Shown: in pieces, positions 37,775 through 49,341 of the stretch
Numbering within the stretch: position 1 is the stretch's first letter
Layout of the letters: each line of letters opens with the position of its first letter
DNA from: Ascaris suum
Taxonomy: Eukaryota; Nematoda; Chromadorea; Rhabditida; Ascarididae
Assembly: GCA_013433145.1 (NCBI GenBank)
Contig: CM024189.1
Coordinates: 7,804,001-7,868,000, forward strand
DNA: 64,000 nt
Direction: 5' to 3'
Translations under genes and position numbers: made by a program
Notes under the pieces: generated by a model
Databases searched by the model: none
What the model was told of the DNA's origin: nothing
What the model saw: only the letters and a program-made list of their open reading frames with translations

Positions 37775-40530
37775 TGCATTCGTTTTTAAATTTCGAAGAG
37801 GCTCTTTAAGTCTTCAAATTCTATACACCTCAGCAATATGTAAGCAGAACTATTCAGCAATAAGGATGTAAAAGTACAACGCACTTGTTTCATAGACGAT
37901 TGATCCTCATCGACATGTGACGAGATTGTGTTGATAAAGATGCTAGATCTCTAATGGGCGTGCTCACCACATATTTCTTCGATTATGAATTTGATTCCAT
38001 TGGCAACTTACAAAGCGGAATACCGTAGACGTTTCCTGCAAAAGTCGTCATATTTCAGCGATATTTCTCAATTCGTGTCAGTTTTCTCGTTCATTAATTG
38101 CAATTTATCAAGAGCTTTTAGCGATTCTGAAATGCAAACAACATCGTAAAATGATGCAAAATTGATCAACAAATGAGCATTTCAATGCTAATGCAATGAT
38201 TAAGGATATTAGTAAATGTTTGAAATGCGCCTCTTATATGATGACAGTCATTCAGTGAACTTATAATTCCACATCTACTGAAGTGACACAAAATTATATT
38301 AAAATAAATAATCTCTATTAAAATGAAGCTTCCTAAATTTTCTAGCCATTGTTAATACGAGTTTTGAAGGAAGTACTCTAGTTTCATGACAACTGATGAA
38401 TTTTTCTTTCTGAAGCTTGAAAGGTGGATCGATTGCCATATGGTTTCTTGGAGAGCTAAGGGAGCAGTACTGCTACTTTTGTGAGGTCTAGCGAAAAAAA
38501 TTTGCCCTTAGGTTGAATTCACCGCTCTAGATGCATCCTGATAAGTTTTCCTTCCAATACATGTAAATAAGCAAGCGCAAGGTCCTCGCCTTTTGTTGAC
38601 AAAATATAGACCCTATTACCAGAACGTGCTTCTACGGTTTGCCTTCCTATAACCATTTTGAAATATTCATGTCTAGCATCGTATTTTCGTTCCTCCATTC
38701 AAATTCTCATTCGTTAAGTTTTTTATGAGGAAGGCATGCTTTCATAGCTGCATACATGCATGTTTGTGCCTATAATGAAATTCGTTTTCATGGTAGATGC
38801 AAATTTCGTAGTATGCATATGTGGCGTGAAAAAAAAAGATGCAATGTATCAGCAAATGCTCAACAGAATGAGAGTCTTCTTATCCTTTCGACAAGTTTCA
38901 TGGAACACTGTGATGTTCTTCAATAAGATTTTCTACCTTGCTTAATTATTAAAATCTGGAGCTGCGTTTTTTTTTTTTTTTTTGCAGTGGGGGAGACTTT
39001 TCAGAAGGTAGTGCCTATTCGGATTTTTCTGCGCAATTTTCTCGTCAAACGAAGAAATCGGGCGAGCCAATTACATTCCGTTCGATATTCTATATGACTC
39101 ATTTTTCAGCTATGAGAGTAAACATCGATCATCATCTATTCATGAGAAGGCTTCTCTGACGTTCAACTACCACCGGCGACACTCATTGAACATCAACGTT
39201 AGTTTAATTTTTCAGCTATCTTCGATAAACGTAGTATTTCAGTTTATTTCTTTATGTATCGTTTTGTGCAATATTATTCACTTTGGTATGTTTCATTTTT
39301 GTCATTCACGTAGATCGCTTTAAAATGATCGACTGCAAAAGTTGTTTGAAGTAGAAAACATCAAGTTTTCAATTACAGCTTTACTTAACTTTTAAAAAAA
39401 GTGCAACTAGAATACCAAAAATAAAACTCTCTTTCTTATTGCTCCCTGTAATGCCTTCATTAGGGAATATTAACCTCTCTGAACAACAGATTGATCCTAG
39501 AAAGCGTAATTAAATGATAGACTCAGAATCAGCACCAATAGATGAGCGATCTCAAATCGCATGAACTACTGGTTAAATAATATGTTTAAAAAATGTGATG
39601 TACAACAATTACATGTATTTATGCAAATGCTAGATTAATGAGAGGAAAGGAATTATAAGTACTACTACATGATAAAAGAAATCATGACTACAAAATGCAT
39701 AAAGTAATGGTGAACTCAAAAAGCAACAAAAAAAATCATGTCATTTTTAAACACATAAGAGATGAAATGATAACACCTAATAGCGTAAATGCAAATAAAC
39801 TCGGCTTGCCGAGTTTACTGATTCCTCCACATTCACTGCCGTACACTAAAACTACAGCGTTCTTTTTAGTTTTTTCCGCCTTAAGCACAACTACTAAAGG
39901 TATAATTTGATATTGTTACGAAAGAAAACTAAATGTGTGGCAGAGAAGATATTTATTCAATGAGCATCTATTCGTTACTTACAAACGTACAGTGTATCAT
40001 CTCCAAACCTACAAGTTCTGCGAAGGAGATGATTGTAATTGAGACTCGAAGGTGAACCAATATCGTATTATTCTTATTCGGATTTGAGAACAATAATGCT
40101 GGGCGTGTTTCTATTTCGATGTTTCCTTTTTTGAAAGAAAAAAAGGCTTATTTTATTCCTTCGATTTTGCTTCGCGCTCAATTCAGTTTCTGAGCGTTTT
40201 TGCAGGTTTGATTGCGACAGAAATTGAAAATAATTTCCGGTTTTGGCAGAAATCGCGTTTGGTTTTGCTTCTGCTCAGGAAAACTTAGCATTTATCGCAA
40301 TAAAAAAATAATATACAGAGATACCCTCCAGAAAAAATTAAACATGAGCGCGCAACCGTGGAGCAGGCATAACTTCAGAAGCTGGTCATATTAGTCCAAC
40401 TGCTCATTTAAATTTTCGAGAAAGAGCAATTCAAAAACTATGCGAGGAAACCTACCAGAAGCGGTTTCAGCGCCTTAATATTAGGGTTAATTTATATCGC
40501 AAGTGTTTAAAAAACAGTTAATCCATGTTC
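37775..40530. other. No firm gene
   Basis: AT-rich. A weak plus frame at 38827-38945 (AMYQQMLNRMRVFLSFRQV) is the only protein-like stretch. Confidence 0.45.
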
Positions 40531-40815
40531 CTATATATCTGAACAGACGTGCAAACTTTCGGCCGTAAATTTGTCGCCTGAAGGTGCTCTATCAGTTTGT
40601 CCTCTATCACCTACAGAACAAGCATAACTTCCATTACCATCCCATCTAAATGCTCCTAGAACTTGTGCTGTGGTCCATGGTGCAGGTAGATAGGCGATAT
40701 CCAACAGTGCCCTATCTGGACGCCCCAACTCGTCCGAGAAGGTCACCTTGCAGCTCTCTCCATTCGAAACTCTAAAATGGCAAATTTCTGCTACCTCAAG
40801 CGCTTTTTGCATCAC
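40531..40815 (-). CDS. Probable immunoglobulin-like extracellular domain exon
   Basis: After the acceptor TTCTCAG (phase 1) about 94 codons are open to a stop. The reading has an Ig-fold look: a first Cys in GESCKVTFSDE and a second in GNGSYACSVGD about 45 residues later, resembling the B- and F-strand cysteines. The tail is hydrophilic (TDRAPSGDKFTAESLHV). A GTGATA donor after TCTGTAG may shorten it. Partner exons lie upstream at higher coordinates but were not found. The Ig assignment is inference from spacing and motif only. Confidence 0.55.
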   Translation of the reverse strand: MMQKALEVAEICHFRVSNGESCKVTFSDELGRPDRALLDIAYLPAPWTTAQVLGAFRWDGNGSYACSVGDRGQTDRAPSGDKFTAESLHVCSDI

Positions 40816-41039
40816 TGAGAACCAGTAGTCATTGAAATTTCATTTGCATAATGCCTTCATTTTGACAACATGTTATCAAAGAATTTCGGATAGTTGCTTA
40901 AAGCTGTGAAGAAAATGCAAATCGAACATAGCACTGGCGCGCAAAACGAGCAATCAAATTTCTTTAACGCAGTTCTGAAGGTCCATCAACGGAAACACCT
41001 GATTCCAACACCTGGCAAGTGGCTCGCAAATCGGGCGTG

Positions 41040-41177
<138 letters not shown>

Positions 41178-41267
41178 TGTGCAACAAATATGAATTCTGG
41201 GAGGAACAAGTAGTTTATGAATTTCTTGATTTATGCAGAAGAATAATTATTGCTGTCAATAGCTCAG

Positions 41268-41834
41268 AAATACGATTTTCGAGTGCTGTTCGTCAGAGAT
41301 TCATTTCTGCCACCTTTCACTACCCTTATGGATGCAAACGCAAATGTCTATGCTCTAAGATCTGAAGTGGCATCCGAGCAAGGAGGTGAGTGATTAGTTG
41401 TAAATGACAGATGCCCATAAAATAGCATTCAACTTTATTTTAGTTTTTCTAAGTCAACATACTCCTGTGCTTTAGATATTCGTTGAATCAATGTCGAAAA
41501 ACGAAGGAGCAAAGAATATGATGATGGCGCAAAAGAAACGATCTGTCCAGGCGTATGTGTAGCTTCCATTGGCGCATTTTAGTGCGACGTCAAACAAGCA
41601 ATTATTGAGTTGTGTAAACACGCCTTAAAAAGCGTTTTAGCGACAACTACGAGTCATGATTCTTGTATGAGCTGCCTGCTGGCTTAGAAACACAAATAGA
41701 TGGGATCCATCCTTTATCATTCAGGTACTTCTATTTCTCCCGACCTTAAAACTGTTCTTAAAGCAAATCTGAAGAAGAACTTTGAAATGACTACATTTTT
41801 TAACTTCTTATTTGTTGCTTCAATTATCTCTTAA
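41268..41834 (+). CDS. Two linked exons, C-terminal part of an unidentified protein
   Basis: Exon 41268-41385 (acceptor TAGCTCAG, donor GTGAGT) reads [20 protein letters not shown] then [19 protein letters not shown]. Exon 41725-41834 (acceptor CATTCAG) joins in phase 1 and reads [20 protein letters not shown] before a short hydrophobic end and stop. Upstream exons may lie beyond the (TA)n array; a protein-like plus frame at 40906-41040 runs into that array. Family not recognised. Confidence 0.55.
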
Positions 41835-42449
41835 GGCGATTTTTCTTTCTTCGCGACATCAGCTTAATTGCAGTTGCTCTTTTTAAACAGTGCACAGACC
41901 ACTTCAAATGCTTTCCATCGCACCTACGTAATCGCAAAATGCATTCTTGTATAGTCAGAACTAATAATAGAGCGGTTTTGGCCTACTCATATGAATCGTT
42001 AATCGTGAAAAACATAAAGAAGATCTTTGCATGAAGCAATCTTTTACTTAAATAATCTCTGAAAACTATAACCCTTACTTGTGTGGTGTTACTTTTAATG
42101 TGATATTCCACTGCTATGTATGTAATCGAAATGGAATTTGCGCCAATATGTTTTTACTCACTTATCTTTTGAAGTATCAACTCATGCAATGTATATCGAG
42201 CATTGGTTGTATTTGTATCGTACTCAACGTTGAAAACACTATTACAATAGTGATAAAACGGCGCATGAAAACTTCTAACAGTGATCTTACGATTTGAATT
42301 CAGTTTTTTGTGCTGAGTGAAAGCAAAGCGCTCAAGTCATTGAGTGTGGAAATGTTTCGCGAAATATTGGTCGGATCGGCTGTTATATAACTGTCAAAGC
42401 TGACCTTAATGACACATTATTTAACTTCTTTTTTTTAAACTGTTGTCTC

Positions 42450-43980
42450 AGTAAAACGAAGAAAGTGTTCGGTAAAGAGGTATTATTCATCCCAATGGGC
42501 CATTTAGGCTTCCCCGCTACTCCACTGCATTCCGTCCTTCTACCCTTTTCGTTTCTTTTCATCGCACTTTTGAAGCGCTCATCGGTTTCTCGAAGAACAA
42601 CACTGCAACTGACTGGATCCAAGATTCAGCGTCATTGCACTACAGCAATGCGAATTGCAAAGCAGCGCTTGGCCAGTGGCTAACTCACATGGGGCGGAGA
42701 TTGATACAATCCTCTTGCTTCAGTTGATCCCGCCTCAGTAAGTCTTCATTCGCTTAGGACGGCGACCGTCTGTTCGGCAATCTTCACTCCAGACTACACG
42801 TCAAGTCTGAACAAAAACCATTTCTGCTCTGGTCGTCGAATTCATGAGCGTAGGTCAGTCCAAGCAACAACGACTACCTTAGCCTCGAGCAAAGAAGGAT
42901 GATGCAGTAAAATTGCATAAGTTGCCAATAAAGCAAATGGCAGCCATGCTAGAACCGAAGAAGAATATATGATTTGTTCTGACGACAAGTAATTGCGTAG
43001 AGCTTGTGTCTGACGTGCTAGAACAAAAAACGTTGAAGCATCACAGCCAACGACGGGATTACTTGGAGCAGGGAATGGTCGACATGCGCCGAAGCCAACT
43101 GGATTAGCTCAGAGCATGTAAACAACAGCGCCTTATGAATGCAGTCGACGCAAAGACGCCGATGTTTATGGCACGCATCAATGCGATTCCTAATTGGAGG
43201 TGAATAAAAATAAGCATCGCATTGGCATTTTTACTGAGAGACAGATCGGTGATTTTGCTTCTACTGCTTCCATTCTAGTTAGCCGCAGCAACGTCGAAGG
43301 TAGTCTATTTGTAGGCTTGCTGCAAAAGACTGACGCATCGAAAACGTCGCCAACATCTTTTGGTGATTCGTTTTGCCTGCACATTCCAGTGTATCATTGC
43401 AGTTGGTAAGCGACGAAGGCTTCCTTGGTTGCTGCTAAAAGAAGAACGATTTTGCACTACTTCTCATCACCATTAATTCCATTCAAGGACATTTCTGCAG
43501 TAACAAATGATATTTTCCTCCATTTCACTGAATTCATTAAAAAGTGACAGTGATTGCATCCTAATTCGGTTTCCGCCAGAGCGTACCTTTAGTGCCAGTT
43601 ATAGAGAAGGTGGTTCATCACAACCATGCAAGAAATTGAGCCGTCCCTTGTGCAATCCTGGCTTTCCTAAAATGTATCCGACTTTTCTTCTCGGTGTTTG
43701 AACTACAGCTATGGAAGAACTCGACTCGCTTGCTGATTGCAGTGTTACGATGTTTCATCACCGGATATGCTCGCAAAACTCCTTTCTTGAAAGGACTCGG
43801 ACCGTGAACCTCCAAAACACACGAAATTCATTCAGGAAGGATCTTTTTTGCGGCCTGATGCGAAACCTAGACAAATGAACCAACTCTAAAGGCCAGAACA
43901 TTGCCCATGCAACGTACCATGTATTCTTGAACGGAAAACAACAAAATTCAAATGGCGTTTGACAGCAAAACACGCGAAGT
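42450..43980 (+). pseudogene. Degenerate coding tract with frameshifts and in-frame stops
   Basis: For 1.5 kb some plus frame is always strongly protein-like, but it is repeatedly broken. Segments in order: VIALQQCELQSSAWPVANSH (42631-42737); TATVCSAIFTPDYTSSLNKN (from 42758); AKKDDAVKLHKLPIKQMAAM, TGA, then VELVSDVLEQKTLKHHSQRR and DYLEQGMVDMRRSQLD, TAG, LRACKQQRLMNAVDAKTPMF (42900-43197); IGIFTERQIGDFASTASILV (43194-43410); ATKASLVAAKRRTILHYFSS (to about 43545). Antisense frames such as 42383-42622 (RETDERFKSAMKRNEKGRR) and 43618-43815 are also well formed. Probably a decayed intronless copy or transposable-element relic; identity unknown. Confidence 0.42.
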
Positions 43981-44218
43981 CAAAATAGCGCTCCTAACAC
44001 TTCATGTTCCATTCTCCAATGATACTGCATTGCACGACTTGCTGTCAACGCAACAGGTTGGAAGGCATTCTTCACAAAGGCGGCCAGTATTTATCGCTCT
44101 TTTCGTCTCTTTATCCTTCGTAACAACAATTCTCAACTTATTGCATACAATGTACTTCGTTGAATGTCAACCACCATCTTTATTTTGTAAAGAATTTCGT
44201 TTAATGATACGCCAATAA
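43952..44218 (+). CDS. Small single-helix membrane protein ORF (hypothetical)
   Basis: ATG at 43952 opens 88 codons. A hydrophilic N-terminus (MAFDSKTREVKIALLTLHVP) is followed by a Gln/Arg stretch and one hydrophobic helix (PVFIALFVSLSFVTTILNLL), then a short Cys-containing tail. A GTTGGA donor after STQQ could make it a first exon only. It abuts the degenerate tract, so it could be part of the same relic. Confidence 0.38.
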   Translation: MAFDSKTREVKIALLTLHVPFSNDTALHDLLSTQQVGRHSSQRRPVFIALFVSLSFVTTILNLLHTMYFVECQPPSLFCKEFRLMIRQ

Positions 44219-44961
44219 CTAGCAGAATTCTATCATTCTATCATTCTATCTTTGTTCTAATCAAAAAAGTGATTTCCGTAATGAAAAACTAAGTGTGCGG
44301 CTGGTTACACCTGAAAATAGCCTTTTTGTGAGAATGCCTTCAATTCAACAGCAATATTCTTAGATAATTTTTTGGAACTCAAAAGAATTACCTAAGATTT
44401 AACAAGATGCGAACGACAACGCCCATTAAAAAAAAAAAATTGCGCCATCAAGCAAAAAGAGCCAATAAAGAAAATGAGACACTATGAGATAAACAGATGA
44501 ATACAATGAAATGAGCAATTCGAGAGAACATATAACTTACGAGCCGAAAAGATTGGTTCATTACTATGAGCTCATTAAAGTGTTCACTATAAACAAGCCA
44601 TTTACGATCAAAATAACAATCTGAAGAAATCACTAGGAAACCACCATGCTAATATTCAGCAGTTTCCTTTCAATTATGTTAGCTAATATATTTTTACGAT
44701 GGCATAGCGCTTCGTTGAATCGATCTTTGAAGTGAACATTTATTTATCATTTCGGTTTATTCCTGGTCGCCTATTATTTTACTTGACCTACCATGGGGTG
44801 TGAAAAACGCTTCATTTGAAGCACATTAATTGGATTCTTGTGCATTAGGCATACGTTCATACTATTGTGGAAAATTATGTCATTACGAGTGTCTTAAACG
44901 ACGTGAACAACTTTCATCATAGTGATATGAATGCCGAGAGAAATTTTATAAAATTTTCAGT

Positions 44962-45701
44962 GGCCGAAGTTCTGCGTCACTTGATGTCACCTGATGAAGG
45001 ATTCATTCGTTTTGTTGCCTCAGATCATAAATTCTTCACCAGCATTGAACATAGAAAACGTTCAAGTTCCTATAAATCGTTGCAATTAATTAAATGTTTG
45101 ATATCGATGAACGTCTCATTTTTCTAAGCTTAATTTTGCTTGATATTCAAGTGATGATGTAATGATCAGCCATGCTTCATCATATGTTGCTCTTAGCGCT
45201 AGTTGATATCACATTGCTCTTGTGAACGCATCATTTTACTCCTATCTTTAATTGCGTTTGAAAAGAAATGTTTCCGTCCGCAAATAATGCGCTTTCGCTG
45301 CTTTGATTGGCTTTATTAGAAATGCTCCTGCAAAATATATCATCCTCATTTCATAGTTTGTATACACCTATACTGCAAAATGAAACCGCTTTGGTTTTTC
45401 AAGCCAATCATGCATTTTCAGAGAAGCAGAATGTGACAGAGGTCCTCACGATGTCAGAGTCATCTACTTCACAGCAGATGAAAGGGTCGGTCTCCGGCAA
45501 AGCAGAGAATGCCTCACCAGATGAGACTTTTCTTGACGATCCATTCCCAGAGAATGCTCAACGATATCCTTCGCAGAAGCGCGTCGACCGGCCTATGTCT
45601 GCAAAACCCACGAGGCCTATTCGATCACTTGAAGGTGCTGACTTTCATGCAGTTGAGTTGCCCTTCAACACTTTTGCGTTAGAATCACGAACTGTTCTAC
45701 T
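44962..45701 (+). CDS. Two linked exons at the 5' side of an unidentified plus-strand gene
   Basis: Exon 44962-45059 follows a perfect TTTTCAG and reads AEVLRHLMSPDEGFIRFVAS then DHKFFTSIEHRK (phase 1 in and out). Exon 45421-45701 follows another TTTTCAG and ends at GTAAGG: SESSTSQQMKGSVSGKAEN, DETFLDDPFPENAQRYPSQK, PTRPIRSLEGADFHAVELPF. It is Ser/Pro-rich, probably disordered, then more ordered. Phase 0 at its end is compatible with several downstream candidates. Product unknown. Confidence 0.68.
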
Positions 45702-45888
45702 GGTAAGGCTGTCGCGTTCGCGCTGCAGCAATGCTGCATTTTATCGAGCAGTGCCTCAAGAACTAGAGGAAAAGCGCATCGAGAACACTATGCTGTATGC
45801 GCTTTCGTATTTACGAATATAGATGAATAATTCACTGAAGGGGCAAGGCCACCAAAAAAATCAATGAGCAAGAGCAATTTTTGGCCTA

Positions 45889-46047
45889 CTAGTTGACATA
45901 CTGACCAGGGTTGACGAAATTGAATGTTGCATAAGCATAGTTCTTTCGGCTCCAAGAATTAAGAGCAGAAATTTTCGGACCTTTGGGCAATGATTTTCGG
46001 CCATTGTCTAGAACTTCTGGTCTGTATGCTTCCTGAGCCAATAGGAG
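45889..46047 (-). CDS. Probable last exon of a minus-strand gene
   Basis: After CCTTTTCAG the minus frame reads LLLAQEAYRPEVLDNGRKSL then KISALNSWSRKNYAYATFNF and ends VNPGQYVN stop. Codon composition is good and the acceptor matches the nematode consensus. It would sit inside an intron of the 45-49 kb plus gene unless the 46562-46918 minus frame is its upstream exon. Identity unknown. Confidence 0.5.
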   Translation of the reverse strand, partial: LLLAQEAYRPEVLDNGRKSLPKGPKISALNSWSRKNYAYATFNFVNPGQYVN

Positions 46048-46254
46048 CTGAAAAGGCCTATTCGTCTTCATAAAGGTTATTTGGGGTTGCACCGATATGT
46101 TTTGATTAAGGGTAGACGAGCGGCGAATTCCCCGTCACTTGGATGCAGTTTTCGCTTGTCAGATAAGAGGGTGATAGTGGCTGGCGAAGGAAATTTTTGC
46201 AAAGGAGAGGTCACTTTTCGCCGCTAAACACAACTGCCTTGACCAAAAAGTACT

Positions 46255-46479
46255 AGAATACCAAGCTTCGAGAGCGTTTGGTGGCCCAGCTCGGTCATTG
46301 ATGCGAAGTTGACAATGCCAGTCAATAATAAAAGGAGTTCGAAAGTTAAGGCTCGAAGTAATGAAGGACCATGCCCAGCAAAATCCATATCCCAAAATTT
46401 CCTAGAGCTTTTTGAGAAAACGTCACAGATGGAATTAAATAAATCCCCACTTATGCTCGCACACACCTACATCACATAG
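46255..46479 (+). CDS. Candidate exon of the 45-49 kb gene
   Basis: An open plus frame without ATG reads RIPSFESVWWPSSVIDAKLT, NNKRSSKVKARSNEGPCPAK then SISQNFLELFEKTSQMEL before a stop. Well-formed hydrophilic protein. Likely acceptors are AAAAAG at 46254 or TTCGAG further in; the donor is unclear. Two minus frames overlap (46159-46466) and are more hydrophobic, read as shadows. Confidence 0.42.
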   Translation, partial: RIPSFESVWWPSSVIDAKLTMPVNNKRSSKVKARSNEGPCPAKSISQNFLELFEKTSQMELNKSPLMLAHTYIT

Positions 46480-46561
46480 TGCTGTGCATCGAAATGCTAA
46501 ACGCGTAAAATGAGTCTCCGAAAAAGCGATTGCTAGACAGCAATAATACAGCGCTTATGTC

Positions 46562-46918
46562 TCACTGAGTTCCAGCTTGATTCAAGTCTTCAGTGCCAAC
46601 GTTCTCACGAAGACAACCTGTTCCTCTGCTTGAAGGAACCACATGATTTGCTACCAGCGATGATTTGCTCCAAATATACGCTTCTGCAAGCCCATCTCTT
46701 CGGCGATGAACATTGTGCTCGTAGCAGCAGCCACTGAATCCCAACTCGCACTCATTTTGAATAGTGATTTCGTTGATATGACCATTCAATAAAAATGACA
46801 TGCATAAACTGCCCACGCTAAGCAGCCCACGATTTTGCACGAGCAGTTCAACATGATTCAGCAGAAAACGGTTTTGCGGCCGAAGCAAATGGTAAGACGA
46901 GTCATCAGTACATCGCAT
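46562..46918. CDS. Coding stretch, strand ambiguous
   Basis: On the minus strand a 118-codon frame reads QNRFLLNHVELLVQNRGLLS, then NEITIQNECELGFSGCCYEH and a stop at 46562. On the plus strand, after AATACAG at 46554, a frame reads LTEFQLDSSLQCQRSHEDNL then KEPHDLLPAMICSKYTLLQA to a stop near 46728. Both are natural. The plus reading fits the flanking plus exons (phase 0 both sides), while a minus gene is supported by the exon at 45889-46047. Confidence 0.45.
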
Positions 46919-46967
46919 TCAAAATTCGAACGAATTACAAATGAGGTCCCAGCAGATGCTGCCGTAG

Positions 46968-47707
46968 TGGGTTGGAGAAGCGCAACCACTAACTTGCAAT
47001 AACTTTGTTGCTCCATGTGACGGAGGTAAGGATAATTTCACTGATGGCTGGCACAAGTATATTTGCTCAATCAGGTACCTTTCTAAGTATTATGCATAAC
47101 TTGATTCGATTTTTTATAGAAACATGCAATTACCCAATTCGTAACGGATTGATTCATAATGTCGCTATCAGTGATTTGTTGGATGAAATTTTGTAGAGGC
47201 ACTCGCTGCTAGATGCTACGACTGGTATTTTGAACAATATTTCTGTTTTCTTTGATGATACGTGTTGCAGACGATGTCCAAAAAGCACCTGTTGACTTTT
47301 TACTTAAGTAAGCGTAATCGATTCAGTGACGATGGGTTTTGAACATGCTGATGCTTAATTGCATATACTTTGTTGATGTGATCGTTATTTGGTCGGGAAA
47401 TTCCTACTTAGGCATTTGGCATGATGCATATTTTGTAGTTTAAAAATTAGACACTCCTATTTTAGAAATGCATAAACCACTAGAAATGCCTCTTGAGGAT
47501 GTTGAACTCAGCGATGAAGCACCGCCGAACTTTATTATTCAGACGTTGGGAAAATTAACCCGCTCCACCACTTTTCCTTCAACTACAACAGTTGCTCATT
47601 CATTCGCCTTATTTTCTCTATACATACATCATTTTAAAAGAGATTCGATCCCATTCCATTCCCATTTCAAATGCATCACAAACAGTCAAAAAACCCAAAC
47701 CCTTTAA
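46968..47707 (+). CDS. Two linked exons of the 45-49 kb plus-strand gene
   Basis: Exon 46968-47025 (acceptor GCCGTAG, donor GTAAGG) reads WVGEAQPLTCNNFVAPCDG. Exon 47466-47707 (acceptor CTATTTTAG) joins in phase 1 and reads HKPLEMPLEDVELSDEAPPN then FIIQTLGKLTRSTTFPSTTT, running to a stop; a shorter splice form is possible because the last 40 codons are less convincing. Acidic, probably intracellular or linker region. Product unknown. Confidence 0.58.
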
Positions 47708-48139
47708 ATAAAGGTTCACAACTTTTGAGAGTAGATCAGAGGTCTTACTGCATTTAAAGCTTGAGAGATATGGAGGGTTGGTTTTCGCAAAAAAGAAAAT
47801 TTAATCCTCTCCCCTTAAATTCAAAATTCATGCTCTAAACCAATTTTTCCAAGAATTAATGCGCTCATTTCCTCGCAACTTCCTGCTTGAGTGCTTGACG
47901 ATGTCACGCTTCAGTGACGCTATGAGAATCAGCGGCCAATACAGGTGTTAGACGTAACAAAGAGAAGAACAATGTGATTAAAATGCGATTAAATTTAGTG
48001 GTTGTAATGATAGGCATACAGGAACAGCTAATTTCATTTAGGATTGCAAATATTGCCGCTGATCAGACTATTTGTAATATTGGAGCAGTACTGTTGCAAT
48101 GTAGAGCAACTAGCCTGCAACTGAGATTCTAATATTCAG

Positions 48140-49341
48140 GTTCTATTATTAACAAATCGGGGGCACGCCAATCAGATAAAGAATGGAGCTCGTACTTTGC
48201 TGGAGATGAAGTCTATCGCTTATGTGGCGTTGGCGCAGTAAGTTATCGTTTTGTCAACGAATTGCATTTCAATTTACCTATGCATTTTCAATGCCAAACG
48301 ATGCCTTCCTCACCAACGGCATGCACATTTTCTCAAAAAAAAAAATTTACCCTGTATAGTCGCCTACATTTTCTAACTTGAATTACGCTATGCTTATAGA
48401 GTAGTCCGTGCGGATGAACTTATGAGATCTGAACGAGTGCAATTCCTCTCTTCATCAATAAAAACTCAGAGATAAAAATTCTGCGCATTTGTGCTATCAA
48501 TCACTCCACGCTGTTCGAGTTTCATCAGTAGTATATAGTTTATTCTTCGAGAATATACCACCAAATTTTGCTTATAACCTTATGTGAGCATCTTCACCTA
48601 AACTTTATTTCTTAATTCTTGCTACATATAAACGTGTTGTATTAACTCTATACGAACTCCACGCTCTACATTCATTACTTACTTTGAAATGTCGCAAATG
48701 TGGCCACAACAGTATATTTTATGAAACTCATTGGTTTTTTGAGACATTTGAAATTGCTATTTATAATTACAGTTGGAAGCCATTTTCCTATGAGTTATTT
48801 TTGATTTAAACCCTTCATTTCCGGCGTCACCAATTACATTGAGCTATGCTCTATTTTCAAGTCATTAAATTGAATTTTAGTGGATGATCTCAACGCATCC
48901 TCCACAAAGAGTTTTCCTTTCATATGTATTTCATGAAACATGTAATATAAGTGCTCATAATTAAACAGCACATGCGGCTGCAGTGGAAGGACAGAAAAGG
49001 CGGAAGAATATGGTGTTCTTAAGCAATATGGTTTAAAAAAGCGAAACGCTTTCTTCACTTCAAAGTTTGTCACGAGTGCATCTGATAGGTTATCTTTTCA
49101 CTGCATTTGAATTTGTGGGCAGATGAAACAAAAGCGACATGGAAATCGTTGCAATTAGATGCAGAAGACAGCCTCAGAAGGCGGTAAACAGAGACTAACG
49201 CTATTCAAAAAGTGCATAATAATATGGAGATGATTTCAGATGACATCATATCCACGACCTATTCCCATGTCATCGAATGGAATACTGGAAGTGAGCAGTC
49301 TTCCCGATGCGGTTGCATTCACACCGATGCGATATTTATGA
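48140..49341 (+). CDS. Two linked exons, likely C-terminus of the 45-49 kb gene
   Basis: Exon 48140-48237 lies between ATATTCAG and a perfect GTAAGT and reads INKSGARQSDKEWSSYFAGD then EVYRLCGVGA. Exon 49240-49341 follows GATTTCAG in phase 0 and reads MTSYPRPIPMSSNGILEVSS then LPDAVAFTPMRYL and a stop; a GTGAGC inside it is an alternative donor. The first exon is one of the best supported in the window. Confidence 0.62.
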
